Below, one piece after another: positions 53,771-61,534 of a stretch of DNA of 64,000 nt (its first letter is position 1; each line of letters starts with the position of its first letter). A program made the position numbers and the translations under genes. The notes below the pieces were generated by a model that saw only the letters and a list, made by a program, of their open reading frames with translations, did not search any database and was not told the origin of the DNA. The stretch is taken from positions 264,210 through 328,209 of the forward strand of contig JAAZYR010000001.1 in NCBI GenBank assembly GCA_014239555.1, given 5' to 3'. The DNA is from Acidimicrobiales bacterium (lineage in GTDB: Bacteria > Actinomycetota > Acidimicrobiia > Acidimicrobiales > Poriferisodalaceae).

Positions 53771-54973
53771 GTGTCCGAAGTGCCTGACACCCAACGAACT
53801 TCTTCCACAGAGCCTCCTCCCGCGTCTGGAGCATGGTTCGAACACATGCCCTCGGGGGATCGACAATTCTTCGCGTTATCCCCCCATCGCGCGTATGTAC
53901 TCGAAGGCGGGGGCGAAATCGTATCGCCACAAATTGCTTACGAAACATGGGGCACCCTTGATGCTGCAGCCGGTAACGCAGTCTTGGTGTGCCACGCGCT
54001 CACCGGTGACGCCCACGCCCACGGAGATGCGGCCCCAGGTCAACCCACACCGGGCTGGTGGAACGATTTCATTGGCCCCGGTCGACCACTCGACACTGAC
54101 CGCTACTTCGTCGTTTGCGCAAATGTTCTTGGTGGATGCCAAGGGACAAGCGGCCCGGCGTCCATTAACCCAACTAGTGGACAACGATGGGGCGGTGACT
54201 TCCCAATTGTTACTGTGCGCGACGTCGTCCGATCCCAAAGAGCGTTAGCTCAACATCTCGGAATCCAAAGGTGGATGGCTGTCGTTGGCGGATCAATGGG
54301 GGGCATGCAGGCACTTGAATGGGCGGTGAGCTACCCAAACCGATGCGGCTCTTTAGTGATCATCGCTTCTACAGCTGCTGCGTCGGCTCAACAAATCGCG
54401 TGGAGTCAGGTAGGTCGTCAGTCAATTCTTGACGATCCGGCATACCAAGGCGGCCACTATTACGACGCGCCACTCGGAGAGGGCCCGCATCGCGGCTTGG
54501 CAAATGCGCGACGAATCGCGATGATTCACTATCGAAGCGGCGAAGAGTTTGATCGACGATTCGACCGCCACAGCAACGACCCCATAGAACCATTTCGACT
54601 CGAACACCGTTTCGATATCGAGAGTTACCTCGACTATCAGGCCCAAAAGATTCAGTCACGATTTGACGCCAACACGTATCTCGTTCTCAACAAAATGATG
54701 GACCTCCACGACGTCGGACGCGGACGTGGGGGAGTAGAGCAGGCTCTAAAGAGAATCACTTGCCCAAGTATCATCATGAGCGTTCGTACGGATTTCCTTT
54801 ATCCCAGATACCAACAGATACGCATCGTTGACGCCCTCCGAGGTCGGGTCCCTGTCGAACATATCGATATCGACAGCGACAACGGCCACGATGGTTTTCT
54901 TACCGAACCCGAACAAACTGGCGAACCTATGGGTGACTTCATCGAGAAGATAGCCAAAGGCTCGATCGCTTAA
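53771..54973 (+). CDS. metX: Homoserine O-acetyltransferase MetX
   Basis: A 400-residue alpha/beta-hydrolase-fold acyltransferase of methionine biosynthesis. The oxyanion and substrate region is VCHALTGDAHAHG, and the family block GGCQGTSGPASINPTSGQRWG is intact. The nucleophile elbow GGSMGGMQALEW and the Asp/His of the C-terminus (DNGHDGFLTEPEQ) complete the triad. It acylates homoserine; acetyl versus succinyl specificity is inferred. GTG 53771 has AGGAG six bases upstream. It follows the orphan methylase by 50 bp. No metY gene is adjacent. Confidence 0.92.
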   Translation: MSEVPDTQRTSSTEPPPASGAWFEHMPSGDRQFFALSPHRAYVLEGGGEIVSPQIAYETWGTLDAAAGNAVLVCHALTGDAHAHGDAAPGQPTPGWWNDFIGPGRPLDTDRYFVVCANVLGGCQGTSGPASINPTSGQRWGGDFPIVTVRDVVRSQRALAQHLGIQRWMAVVGGSMGGMQALEWAVSYPNRCGSLVIIASTAAASAQQIAWSQVGRQSILDDPAYQGGHYYDAPLGEGPHRGLANARRIAMIHYRSGEEFDRRFDRHSNDPIEPFRLEHRFDIESYLDYQAQKIQSRFDANTYLVLNKMMDLHDVGRGRGGVEQALKRITCPSIIMSVRTDFLYPRYQQIRIVDALRGRVPVEHIDIDSDNGHDGFLTEPEQTGEPMGDFIEKIAKGSIA

Positions 54974-55008
54974 ACCTGCCCGTCGGCGTGAATTCCGAAC
55001 TCCTTCAC

Positions 55009-55941
55009 TTACGAGTTCGACAAGATGTCGTCGACCTCGGCAAGCTCAACAGCATTCAACTGCCAACTCGACGCAAGAGAATTCGCGAATACCTGATCAG
55101 CGCTCGTCGCGCCTGCAATAACACTAGGAATTTCTGGCCTCACCAGAAGCCAAGAAAATGCCAGTTCCAGCAAAGTTCGGTCCCTGTGTCTTAACCATTC
55201 AACGAGTTTGCTGACTGTCAATAATTTACGGTCATCGATAAACAAATCGAGACGGTCCTGAGGCCATTCGGCAAGGCGAGTGCCTGGGCGTGGGCCCTTA
55301 ATGCCCACTTTGCCCGTCAGAAGCCCTGACTCAAGTGGAAAGAACGGCAAAAACGCGATGCTGTGTTCGTTACACACATCGAATACTTCAGCTTCAGGTT
55401 CTCGGTGAAGAAGGGAATAGCGATTCTGAACAGTCCTATAAGGCGTCAGTGAGTCACGCTTCGCAACGTCGGCGGCTGAATCGAGTCGATCAGCGTCGTA
55501 GTTAGAGCAACCGATTTCGCGCACTTTGCCCGCCACAACCAATTCGTGGAGGGCTTCAAGAGTCTCCCTTTCTGGTACCTCATCATCTGGAGTGTGTAAC
55601 TGAAATAAGTCGATCCAGTCGGTCTCAAGTCGACGCAAACTCAGATCAACCGAACGTCGGACCCATTCGGCGCTTCCGCCAGTCAACCCAGGATCCATAT
55701 CGCGTAACCCGAATTTCGTTGCGATGATGATTTGATCTCGATGCCCTTTCATGGCACGCCCAAGCATCTCCTCGGAAGCTCCTGACCCATACACATCGGC
55801 GGTATCGAAAAAATTGATACCGGCATCTAAACAAGCAGCAAAAATCTCATCGGTGCGCTCTTGATCAATTCGAGTGCCGAAGTTGTTGCAACCGAGGCCG
55901 ACTTCAGATACCTCAAGTTCGCCAATTCTTCGTTGTTCCAC
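55009..55941 (-). CDS. Aldo/keto reductase
   Basis: A 310-residue NADPH-dependent (beta/alpha)8 oxidoreductase. The catalytic Asp-Tyr is in FFDTADVYGSGASEE, Lys in IIATKFGLRD and the substrate-side His in DLFQLHTPD. The C-terminal cofactor block ending in SVIAGATSADQV matches the voltage-gated K channel beta/AKR11-like branch. It reduces aldehydes or ketones of unknown identity. It diverges from mutM with 38 bp between starts and converges with metX. Confidence 0.93.
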   Translation of the reverse strand: MEQRRIGELEVSEVGLGCNNFGTRIDQERTDEIFAACLDAGINFFDTADVYGSGASEEMLGRAMKGHRDQIIIATKFGLRDMDPGLTGGSAEWVRRSVDLSLRRLETDWIDLFQLHTPDDEVPERETLEALHELVVAGKVREIGCSNYDADRLDSAADVAKRDSLTPYRTVQNRYSLLHREPEAEVFDVCNEHSIAFLPFFPLESGLLTGKVGIKGPRPGTRLAEWPQDRLDLFIDDRKLLTVSKLVEWLRHRDRTLLELAFSWLLVRPEIPSVIAGATSADQVFANSLASSWQLNAVELAEVDDILSNS

Positions 55942-55979
55942 GATGGGATCATAGGAGCGTTGGCCACTACCGTCAGTGT

Positions 55980-56759
55980 GTGCCGGAATTGATTGAAGTC
56001 GAGTTGTACCGAAAATCGGCCGCGCGCGCTGTGGGCCGCACCATTTCCTCAGTAACTCTGCCCAATCTCAAATACCTACAAGGCACATATGGGTTCGACG
56101 CTCTCCAATCTGCCACCCACAACCAACAACTGAATCGGGTACGACGCAAAGGGAAGCTACTCGTACTCGACATAGGCGACCGCTCTCTTGGCTTGCGATT
56201 CGGTATGACGGGACGCCTCATTGTTGACGGGAAAACCCCTATAGAACGGTTGCTGTACACAACCCCCAAAGTCCACCGAAACCACATCCGGTTCGTCATG
56301 CACTTCGCCAAAGGCAACGAGTTGGCAATGGTCGACCCCAGAGGCTTCGGCAGCATCGAACTGCAACCCGACGAAACAAAATTGGGTCCCGACGCCGCCA
56401 ACATCTCACGTCGAGAACTTGGCATGTCGCTGAAAAACAGCAAGGCGACCCTCAAGGCCCGTTTACTCAACCAAGAGCACATCTCTGGACTGGGTAATTT
56501 ATTGTGCGACGAAATCCTCTGGAGAGCAGGTCTTGACCCTCGCAGACCATGTCGCTCTCTCAAAGAGGGCGAACTAGACCTACTGGCTACTTCCATTAAG
56601 GAAACAATCAAGGTACTCACACAGCGAGGGGGGTCCCACGTGGGTGATATCCAAAGCCAACGACACCAAACGGGCATCTGCCCAAAAGATGGCAGCGACT
56701 TACATCGCTGCTCATTAGGAGGTCGAACAACTTGGTGGTGCCCTGAACACCAGCGTTGA
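55980..56759 (+). CDS. mutM: Formamidopyrimidine-DNA glycosylase, altered zinc finger
   Basis: A 259-residue Fpg/Nei protein that excises oxidised purines. The initiator-adjacent PE (Pro2-Glu3) in MPELIEVE is right for the beta-elimination chemistry. The beta-hairpin RKGKLLVL holds the conserved Lys, and the helix-two-turn-helix is HISGLGNLLCDEILWRA. In the C-terminal finger, the spacing is Cys234-x2-Asp237-x16-Cys254-x2-His257, so Asp and His replace two of the four zinc Cys. GRTTWW with Arg249 is retained. GTG 55980 is the start. A small membrane protein gene overlaps its stop. Confidence 0.9.
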   Translation: MPELIEVELYRKSAARAVGRTISSVTLPNLKYLQGTYGFDALQSATHNQQLNRVRRKGKLLVLDIGDRSLGLRFGMTGRLIVDGKTPIERLLYTTPKVHRNHIRFVMHFAKGNELAMVDPRGFGSIELQPDETKLGPDAANISRRELGMSLKNSKATLKARLLNQEHISGLGNLLCDEILWRAGLDPRRPCRSLKEGELDLLATSIKETIKVLTQRGGSHVGDIQSQRHQTGICPKDGSDLHRCSLGGRTTWWCPEHQR

Positions 56760-57076
56760 ATAGCGGTAGCTACGCTGCTGTGGTGCTAGATGTCCAACTG
56801 TTGTCGCAGCAATCGCAAAGTGCAGTTGGGACAGGAGCCCAAAAGTGGTGGTTGCTCGTAGCTGGGCTCTTCTTGATTTCCCTTTGTCTTCTAGGAGTAT
56901 TTATCAAGATATGGCGAAAGACCCTGCCACCGGCCCGCCAGCCCTATATCCCTCCCGATTTGCCGAAACCAGCTGAAACCATTGAGCAAGCATCAGCAAA
57001 CAACGAAACGCGAGGTTCAGAACCCGGACTAGGTTCAGGTCATGGCCGATGGATTCAACCCCCAGGAAATGATTGA
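56756..57076 (+). CDS. Small single-pass membrane protein of unknown function
   Basis: I do not recognise this 106-residue protein. It has one hydrophobic segment, WWLLVAGLFLISLCLLGVFI, followed by KIWRK, suggesting a membrane anchor with a cytoplasmic tail. The tail is Pro-rich near PPARQPYIPPDLPKP. TTG 56756 overlaps the mutM stop (TTGA); GTG 56780 is another option. It overlaps the next small gene by 35 bases in a different frame. The coding frame is supported mainly by its length, the membrane segment and the overlap pattern. Confidence 0.55.
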   Translation: MNSGSYAAVVLDVQLLSQQSQSAVGTGAQKWWLLVAGLFLISLCLLGVFIKIWRKTLPPARQPYIPPDLPKPAETIEQASANNETRGSEPGLGSGHGRWIQPPGND

Positions 57077-57275
57077 TCGCTTCGGAGAGCGAGCCAATGC
57101 GGTGAAGAAACGCAACCTTCCCGCCGTAGGTGGTGAAGAGCGCCGCCTGTTCATCGAACAAGCGCAACAAGACTTCATGGACTTCGCAATGGTTGCGGAC
57201 GCTTCAGCCACGATTGAGGATGGAGTCCTCACCTTGACCGTTGACCTCCGACCAAAATCGGATTCGGATAGCTAA
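57042..57275 (+). CDS. Small hypothetical protein
   Basis: A 77-residue soluble protein that I do not recognise, starting at ATG 57042 inside the end of the preceding gene. The sequence has an amphipathic helical part (NPQEMIDRFGERANAVKK and RRLFIEQAQQDFMDFAMVAD) and an ending beta-like stretch (GVLTLTVDLRPKS). It ends 52 bp before tRNA-Gly. The overlap and ordered composition favour a real gene, but no function can be given. Confidence 0.6.
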   Translation: MADGFNPQEMIDRFGERANAVKKRNLPAVGGEERRLFIEQAQQDFMDFAMVADASATIEDGVLTLTVDLRPKSDSDS

Positions 57276-57327
57276 CCATTTCGGACTGTTAAGTTTGACG
57301 TCTGGCTTGGTACAGTGACGCATTCCC

Positions 57328-57404
57328 GCGGATGTAGCTCAGTTGGCTAGAGCGCAACCTTGCCAAGGTTGAGGTCGCCGGTTCGAATCCGGTCATCCGC
57401 TCCA
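57328..57404 (+). tRNA. tRNA-Gly (anticodon GCC)
   Basis: A complete cloverleaf. The acceptor GCGGATG pairs with CATCCGC. The D arm carries GCTCAGTTGG. The anticodon stem CAACC/GGTTG holds loop TTGCCAA with GCC at 57362-57364. The T arm has GGTTCGAATCC. The discriminator is T and the 3' CCA (57402-57404) is encoded in the DNA. It reads GGC and GGT codons. Confidence 0.97.
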
Positions 57405-57408
57405 CAGT

Positions 57409-57441
57409 AATTGCCCCAACCCGGCGGGTTCGGAGGCAATT
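57409..57441 (+). terminator. Long hairpin after tRNA-Gly
   Basis: AATTGCC pairs with GGCAATT and, after two small bulges, AACCC pairs with GGGTT around a GGC loop. The hairpin starts five bases after the tRNA. There is no clear T-tract after it, so it may be an actinobacterial terminator lacking a T-tract or an RNA-processing signal. Confidence 0.6.
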
Positions 57442-57540
57442 GTCGTAATGGTGTGTAGAGAATCGGGAATGACGCGATTCAGGCTGTAGGGTCGTCAGTG
57501 CTCTTGGGATTACCCCCGAGACAGGCCCTGAGGAGACCCA

Positions 57541-58455
57541 TTGGCCGCCACTGCTTCAGTGGATAACAGCGGACTCACGGTGACGCGTTTCCTCAAATTC
57601 ACATTCCCCTACATCGCTGTTCATCTTGCCTGCCTCTTTGTGCTCACCGTGGGGTTCAGCTGGTTTGCTTTCGTAGTTTCGATATTTGTGTACCTAGCGC
57701 GTGGCGTAGGGATCACCGGCTTCTACCACCGCAAGTTCAGTCACCACGCGTTCAAAACTGGACGAGTTACCCAATTCGTTGGTGCCTGGCTCGGTGCCAG
57801 CGCTGCGCAGGGAGGACCCTTGTGGTGGGTCGCCCATCATCGTCGTCACCACAGAGTTTCCGATGCAAAAGGAGACATTCACTCTCCGCGTGTAGAGGGC
57901 TTCGGGATTGCTCATCATGGATGGTTGACACGGGCCAACGCGGACAAAACACACCTTGACGAAGTTGAAGATTTAGCCCGCTATCGAGAGCTGCGTTGGC
58001 TAGATCAGAACTCATGGGTACCGATCTTGTCTACGGCTTTCGGCCTATTTTTCGCTGGAATCGCTATCGGACGACTCGCACCATGGACCGGAACAAATGG
58101 TCCACAACTACTCATATGGGCGTTCTTTCTCAACACGGTGCTTCTGTGGCACGTGACTTTCGCCGTGAACTCGATTTGTCATCGCTGGGGAAAAAGACAC
58201 CACAACACCAGTGACGACAGTCGCAACAACTGGTTGATCGGTGTCATGGGATTAGGTGAAGGCTGGCACAACAACCACCACAGCTTCCCTGGCACTTCGC
58301 GGCACGGTTTCAAACCAACCCAACTCGACTTTACGCATTTCGTTATTAGAACCTTGGGACGTTTGGGGCTCGCTCACGACCTTCACCCAGTGCCCGAGCG
58401 GTTATGGCTCGGTTCGAAACCCTCTCGGTGGACAACCCAAGAGACAAAGAATTGA
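57541..58455 (+). CDS. Membrane fatty acid desaturase (acyl-CoA Delta9-type)
   Basis: A 304-residue di-iron integral membrane desaturase. The three histidine boxes are HRKFSHH (63-69), HRRHHR (100-105) and HNNHHSF (about 247-253), with four hydrophobic segments between and around them. GEGWHNNHH and the order match acyl-CoA Delta9 desaturases. It introduces a double bond into a saturated acyl chain using oxygen and an electron donor. The TTG start 57541 is supported by GAGGAG seven bases upstream. The transcript may begin after the tRNA-Gly hairpin. Confidence 0.94.
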   Translation: MAATASVDNSGLTVTRFLKFTFPYIAVHLACLFVLTVGFSWFAFVVSIFVYLARGVGITGFYHRKFSHHAFKTGRVTQFVGAWLGASAAQGGPLWWVAHHRRHHRVSDAKGDIHSPRVEGFGIAHHGWLTRANADKTHLDEVEDLARYRELRWLDQNSWVPILSTAFGLFFAGIAIGRLAPWTGTNGPQLLIWAFFLNTVLLWHVTFAVNSICHRWGKRHHNTSDDSRNNWLIGVMGLGEGWHNNHHSFPGTSRHGFKPTQLDFTHFVIRTLGRLGLAHDLHPVPERLWLGSKPSRWTTQETKN

Positions 58456-58525
58456 CGCCTTTGGGCGTGCGATCTGCCTCAGGCCTGTGTAAGAGTTGAA
58501 TCATTCGATCGATAGGGAGATCTCG

Positions 58526-59485
58526 ATGGGTTTACTTGACGGACGCGTAGCGCTGATCACCGGTGCCGGGCGTGGTATCGGACGTGAACATGCATTGTTA
58601 ATGGCGTCTGAAGGGGCGAAGATCGTCGTAAACGATCTTGGCGGCGGCGTGGATGGTTCAGGTGAAGACACCGGACCGGCTGAGGAAACCGCTCAGGAGA
58701 TACGCGACATGGGCGGCGAAGCTGTAGCCAACAACGACTCAGTAACCGACTGGGAAGGCTCTCAACGGATGGTCAATGCCGCAATTGAAGCCTTCGGGGA
58801 TCTCCATGTTCTCGTAAACAATGCCGGCATTCTCCGAGACCGTGTCGTGGTCAACATGACCGAGGGCGAATGGGACGCAGTCATCGATGTGCACATGAAA
58901 GGGCACTTCTGCCCAACTCGTTGGGCTGCCGCGTATTGGAGAGAGCAAACCAAAGCAGGGGTTCAAGTCGATGCAGCCGTAGTCAACACCGCCTCGGGAG
59001 CGATGCTCGGTAACCTCGGCCAGTTCAACTATTCGGGCGCAAAAGCAGGCATAGCGGCGATGACTCTCGTTGCGGCGGGGGAACTATCCCGCTATGGCGT
59101 GCGAGTAAATTGCCTCGCTCCCATTGCGCGAACCCGTATGACGCTCCAAACGCCGGGCTTAGAAGAAGTCGTCGCCGCTCCTGAAGATCCGGCAGATTTT
59201 GATTTGTATGACCCGGCTAACATCAGCCCATTAGTGGGCTACCTAGGGACGGAAGGGTGCCCGTTTACCGGCGGCGTTTTCCATATTGGCGGCAACGAAG
59301 TCGGCCTATACGGAGGCTGGTCATTGGCGAACGACGACATTTTGGCCACCGATGGACGTTGGACTGTGGGTGACCTTCAGGACAAAGCTCCTCGGCTGCT
59401 TAAGGGGCGTAGCAACATCGCTTCGGTCGCTACCTCCATCGGGGACACCTTCAAAGGATTCGGGAAGCGTCAACCGACTGAATAG
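58526..59485 (+). CDS. SDR, peroxisomal multifunctional enzyme (HSD17B4)-like
   Basis: A 319-residue SDR, longer than classical ones. TGAGRGIG binds the cofactor, followed by an Asp-rich insert VNDLGGGVDGSGEDTGPAEE that is typical of the 17-beta-HSD type 4/(3R)-hydroxyacyl-CoA dehydrogenase branch. NNAG and the catalytic YSGAK are intact. It may act on (3R)-hydroxyacyl-CoA or a steroid-like alcohol. ATG 58526 has AGGGAG six bases upstream; TTG 58496 adds ten residues without a Shine-Dalgarno match. It follows the desaturase by 70 bp. Confidence 0.92.
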   Translation: MGLLDGRVALITGAGRGIGREHALLMASEGAKIVVNDLGGGVDGSGEDTGPAEETAQEIRDMGGEAVANNDSVTDWEGSQRMVNAAIEAFGDLHVLVNNAGILRDRVVVNMTEGEWDAVIDVHMKGHFCPTRWAAAYWREQTKAGVQVDAAVVNTASGAMLGNLGQFNYSGAKAGIAAMTLVAAGELSRYGVRVNCLAPIARTRMTLQTPGLEEVVAAPEDPADFDLYDPANISPLVGYLGTEGCPFTGGVFHIGGNEVGLYGGWSLANDDILATDGRWTVGDLQDKAPRLLKGRSNIASVATSIGDTFKGFGKRQPTE

Positions 59486-59503
59486 AGCCCTGAGTTCACA
59501 AAA

Positions 59504-60595
59504 TCACTGACAAAAGCGTCCGCTGTCGACGTCAAGAGCAGCGGTATACAGCCGTGTCAACATTGCCTCGAAAAGGCTTCTGCTGCGCTCGTCGGGCGTC
59601 TCTATGTTTGAGAGGTTGTTAGCCAACATTCCCATCCACCACAGATGTGCGTATTCGTAGTCTTCACGGACGTGTGCGGTTGCAGCAGCATCAACACCGT
59701 GGCCGATCAGTGTGTCGATGTATTTGGAAACAAGTTCTGGCTCCAACGAACGTCGAAGTTCGATTTCTAGGTTGGTGGCTAAAAAAAACGAAAGATCAGT
59801 CGCCCCTCCAGTGAACATTGCGGTCTGCCAGTCAATAACTGTGATTTCGTCCTGCGGACCGAAAAGCATGTTCTCCAGGCGATAATCAGCATGGGCAATG
59901 GTTAGTGGCTTTGACAATAAATCAGCTCTCCACTGGCCCAAAAGAGGCACAAAGGCCCGTAGCCACTTCAATCCGAGCTCGGGTAAGAGATCACCGAAGC
60001 GTTCATCGAAACGGGGCAGTGATGCAGCCATTGCTGAACCAAGGGCCTCGGATGTTCCCGGCGTGTCCAAACCGGGAACCCAAGCCACGGCCGGAGTGCG
60101 TGGCCGCCCCCAAAATGGGGCATGTAGTTGAGCTAACGCTTCCACTGCTGCGTGCGCTTGATCTGCTGAGGCCCCAATTAACTGGTCACCTGCAGATGCC
60201 GGATACAAGTCATCTAATAGCAACAAGGCCTTGTCACCGCTTATGAAATTGGCTCGACACGTTGGCACCGGGGTAGCAACCAGGGGAGCTAGTCGCGCAT
60301 AAAACTCGGCTTCGCGAACCCAAACGTTCAGCATTTTCCCTACGGTCCGGCCACCAGGATCTTGAGTCGGAACCTTGGCAACAAACCGATTCGGCAGAGC
60401 TGTGTCGCGGTCGGCCCATGTGATGTTTAACCTCGCGAGGCTTCCAAGGAACGCGCTCCCTTGAGCCAGAGGCTCAGCGGTCACCTCGGCGACCTCTACA
60501 CCAGGGTTAGGTGGTGCCAGACCACCATCGCGGAAAAGGAAAGTAAGCGTCTCAGCGGTCAGTTGCGTGGGGTCATCGGGTAAATCGTCGATCAT
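59504..60595 (-). CDS. Aminoglycoside phosphotransferase/CHK-like kinase
   Basis: A 363-residue small-molecule kinase of the protein-kinase-like fold. The Brenner motif HADYRLEN contains the catalytic Asp and the metal Asn. The DFG-equivalent is VIDWQ. The nucleotide-binding Lys is in FVAKVPTQD and the hinge segment is LLLDDL. Members phosphorylate antibiotics, ecdysteroids, choline or similar alcohols. ATG 60595 overlaps the upstream hydrolase stop (ATGA). The pair is convergent with the SDR gene. No resistance claim can be made from sequence alone. Confidence 0.88.
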   Translation of the reverse strand: MIDDLPDDPTQLTAETLTFLFRDGGLAPPNPGVEVAEVTAEPLAQGSAFLGSLARLNITWADRDTALPNRFVAKVPTQDPGGRTVGKMLNVWVREAEFYARLAPLVATPVPTCRANFISGDKALLLLDDLYPASAGDQLIGASADQAHAAVEALAQLHAPFWGRPRTPAVAWVPGLDTPGTSEALGSAMAASLPRFDERFGDLLPELGLKWLRAFVPLLGQWRADLLSKPLTIAHADYRLENMLFGPQDEITVIDWQTAMFTGGATDLSFFLATNLEIELRRSLEPELVSKYIDTLIGHGVDAAATAHVREDYEYAHLWWMGMLANNLSNIETPDERSRSLFEAMLTRLYTAALDVDSGRFCQ

Positions 60596-61296
60596 CTTTC
60601 AGCGTGTTCTTTAAACTTTTCGGGAATCCAATTACCAAGACGATCCCGTAGCTCGTCTCCAGCTTCAGCCAGAAGATGACCTACTCCAGGCAGTGGAACT
60701 AATTCGCCTCCCCCCACCACCATCCGTACGAGTTCGCTGGCTTGGAGAGGCAAAATTTCGTCCTTGTCGCCGTGGAACAAGATGATGGGAACACGAGCGG
60801 CAAGATCCTCAGCGGGTTCACAACCAGCTGATTGTGTGGCCAAAGTAATCACGCCAGCGCAATGCGACTCAAGAATCACTGCAGCCTGCAAAGCGGGCGC
60901 CCCACCAAAAGAATGCCCCATCGTGATGAAACGCTGCGCACCGCTACGGGTAGCTAAATCGGCGGCAGCTATGAGGTCATGGACGCATTTTGCTGTGTCG
61001 TTTGGTGCTCGATAACCAATCCGGATCATTCCCACACCCGACTCGCCCAAACTCACTCCCAGGTCCTGATACAAGGCATCGGCCGGGCCGAGGACCCCAC
61101 CCATCGCGCCCCCGCAAGCCAAAACCACATCTTGGGCTTCACTTGGGCCATGCCAAAACAAACTTAAAAGTCCGTCCATCGTGTACACCTCGATGTGACG
61201 CAAATTCTCTGTCAACATGGTTTCCACGGCTGCCATCGTCCGTAGTTGTTCCAACGGGGTTGCTGGCGCCTCTTGGTCTTCAGTTGGCTCTGACAC
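60592..61296 (-). CDS. Alpha/beta hydrolase
   Basis: A 234-residue alpha/beta hydrolase with nucleophile elbow GHSFGG and acid loop FHGDKDEILPLQ. The base is the His of GVGHLLAEAG. It resembles small dienelactone-hydrolase-like or acyl-transferring serine hydrolases in length. The N-terminal 45 residues precede the first strand. GTG 61296 starts the gene. It is translationally coupled to the downstream kinase. Substrate is unknown; together they suggest hydrolysis and phosphorylation of one compound. Confidence 0.88.
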   Translation of the reverse strand: MSEPTEDQEAPATPLEQLRTMAAVETMLTENLRHIEVYTMDGLLSLFWHGPSEAQDVVLACGGAMGGVLGPADALYQDLGVSLGESGVGMIRIGYRAPNDTAKCVHDLIAAADLATRSGAQRFITMGHSFGGAPALQAAVILESHCAGVITLATQSAGCEPAEDLAARVPIILFHGDKDEILPLQASELVRMVVGGGELVPLPGVGHLLAEAGDELRDRLGNWIPEKFKEHAER

Positions 61297-61413
61297 GAAT
61301 CCCCCTCAGAGAGTCCTGTCCAGCAGCTTGAATTCTATTGAGGGTTTCGTCAAATGGTGTTCGCGAAACTGCGGATCGAGCATCCAGCTTCGCTACCATC
61401 AATCTTCTGATAC

Positions 61414-61484
61414 GGCGGGGTGGCCGAGTGGTTAGGCAGCGGCCTGCAAAGCCGTGTACGCCGGTTCGATTCCGGTCCCCGCCT
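61414..61484 (+). tRNA. tRNA-Cys (anticodon GCA)
   Basis: The acceptor GGCGGGG pairs with CCCCGCC. The anticodon stem GCGGC/GCCGT holds loop CTGCAAA with GCA at 61446-61448. The T arm is GCCGGTTCGATTCCGGT. The discriminator is T; 3' CCA is not encoded (CAA follows). It lies 53 bp before tRNA-Val, so the two may be co-transcribed. Confidence 0.97.
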
Positions 61485-61534
61485 CAAAATCTCGGATACC
61501 TATCAGTCAAATTGGGCTGGTAGGTTACGAGGCC

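Noticed and set aside
57295..57316. TTGACG and TACAGT as a tRNA-Gly promoter
   Set aside because: The spacing is only 10 bases, too short for a sigma70 promoter.
59504..60595. Antibiotic-resistance kinase
   Set aside because: The APH fold is shared with many unrelated small-molecule kinases; the sequence does not support a resistance claim.
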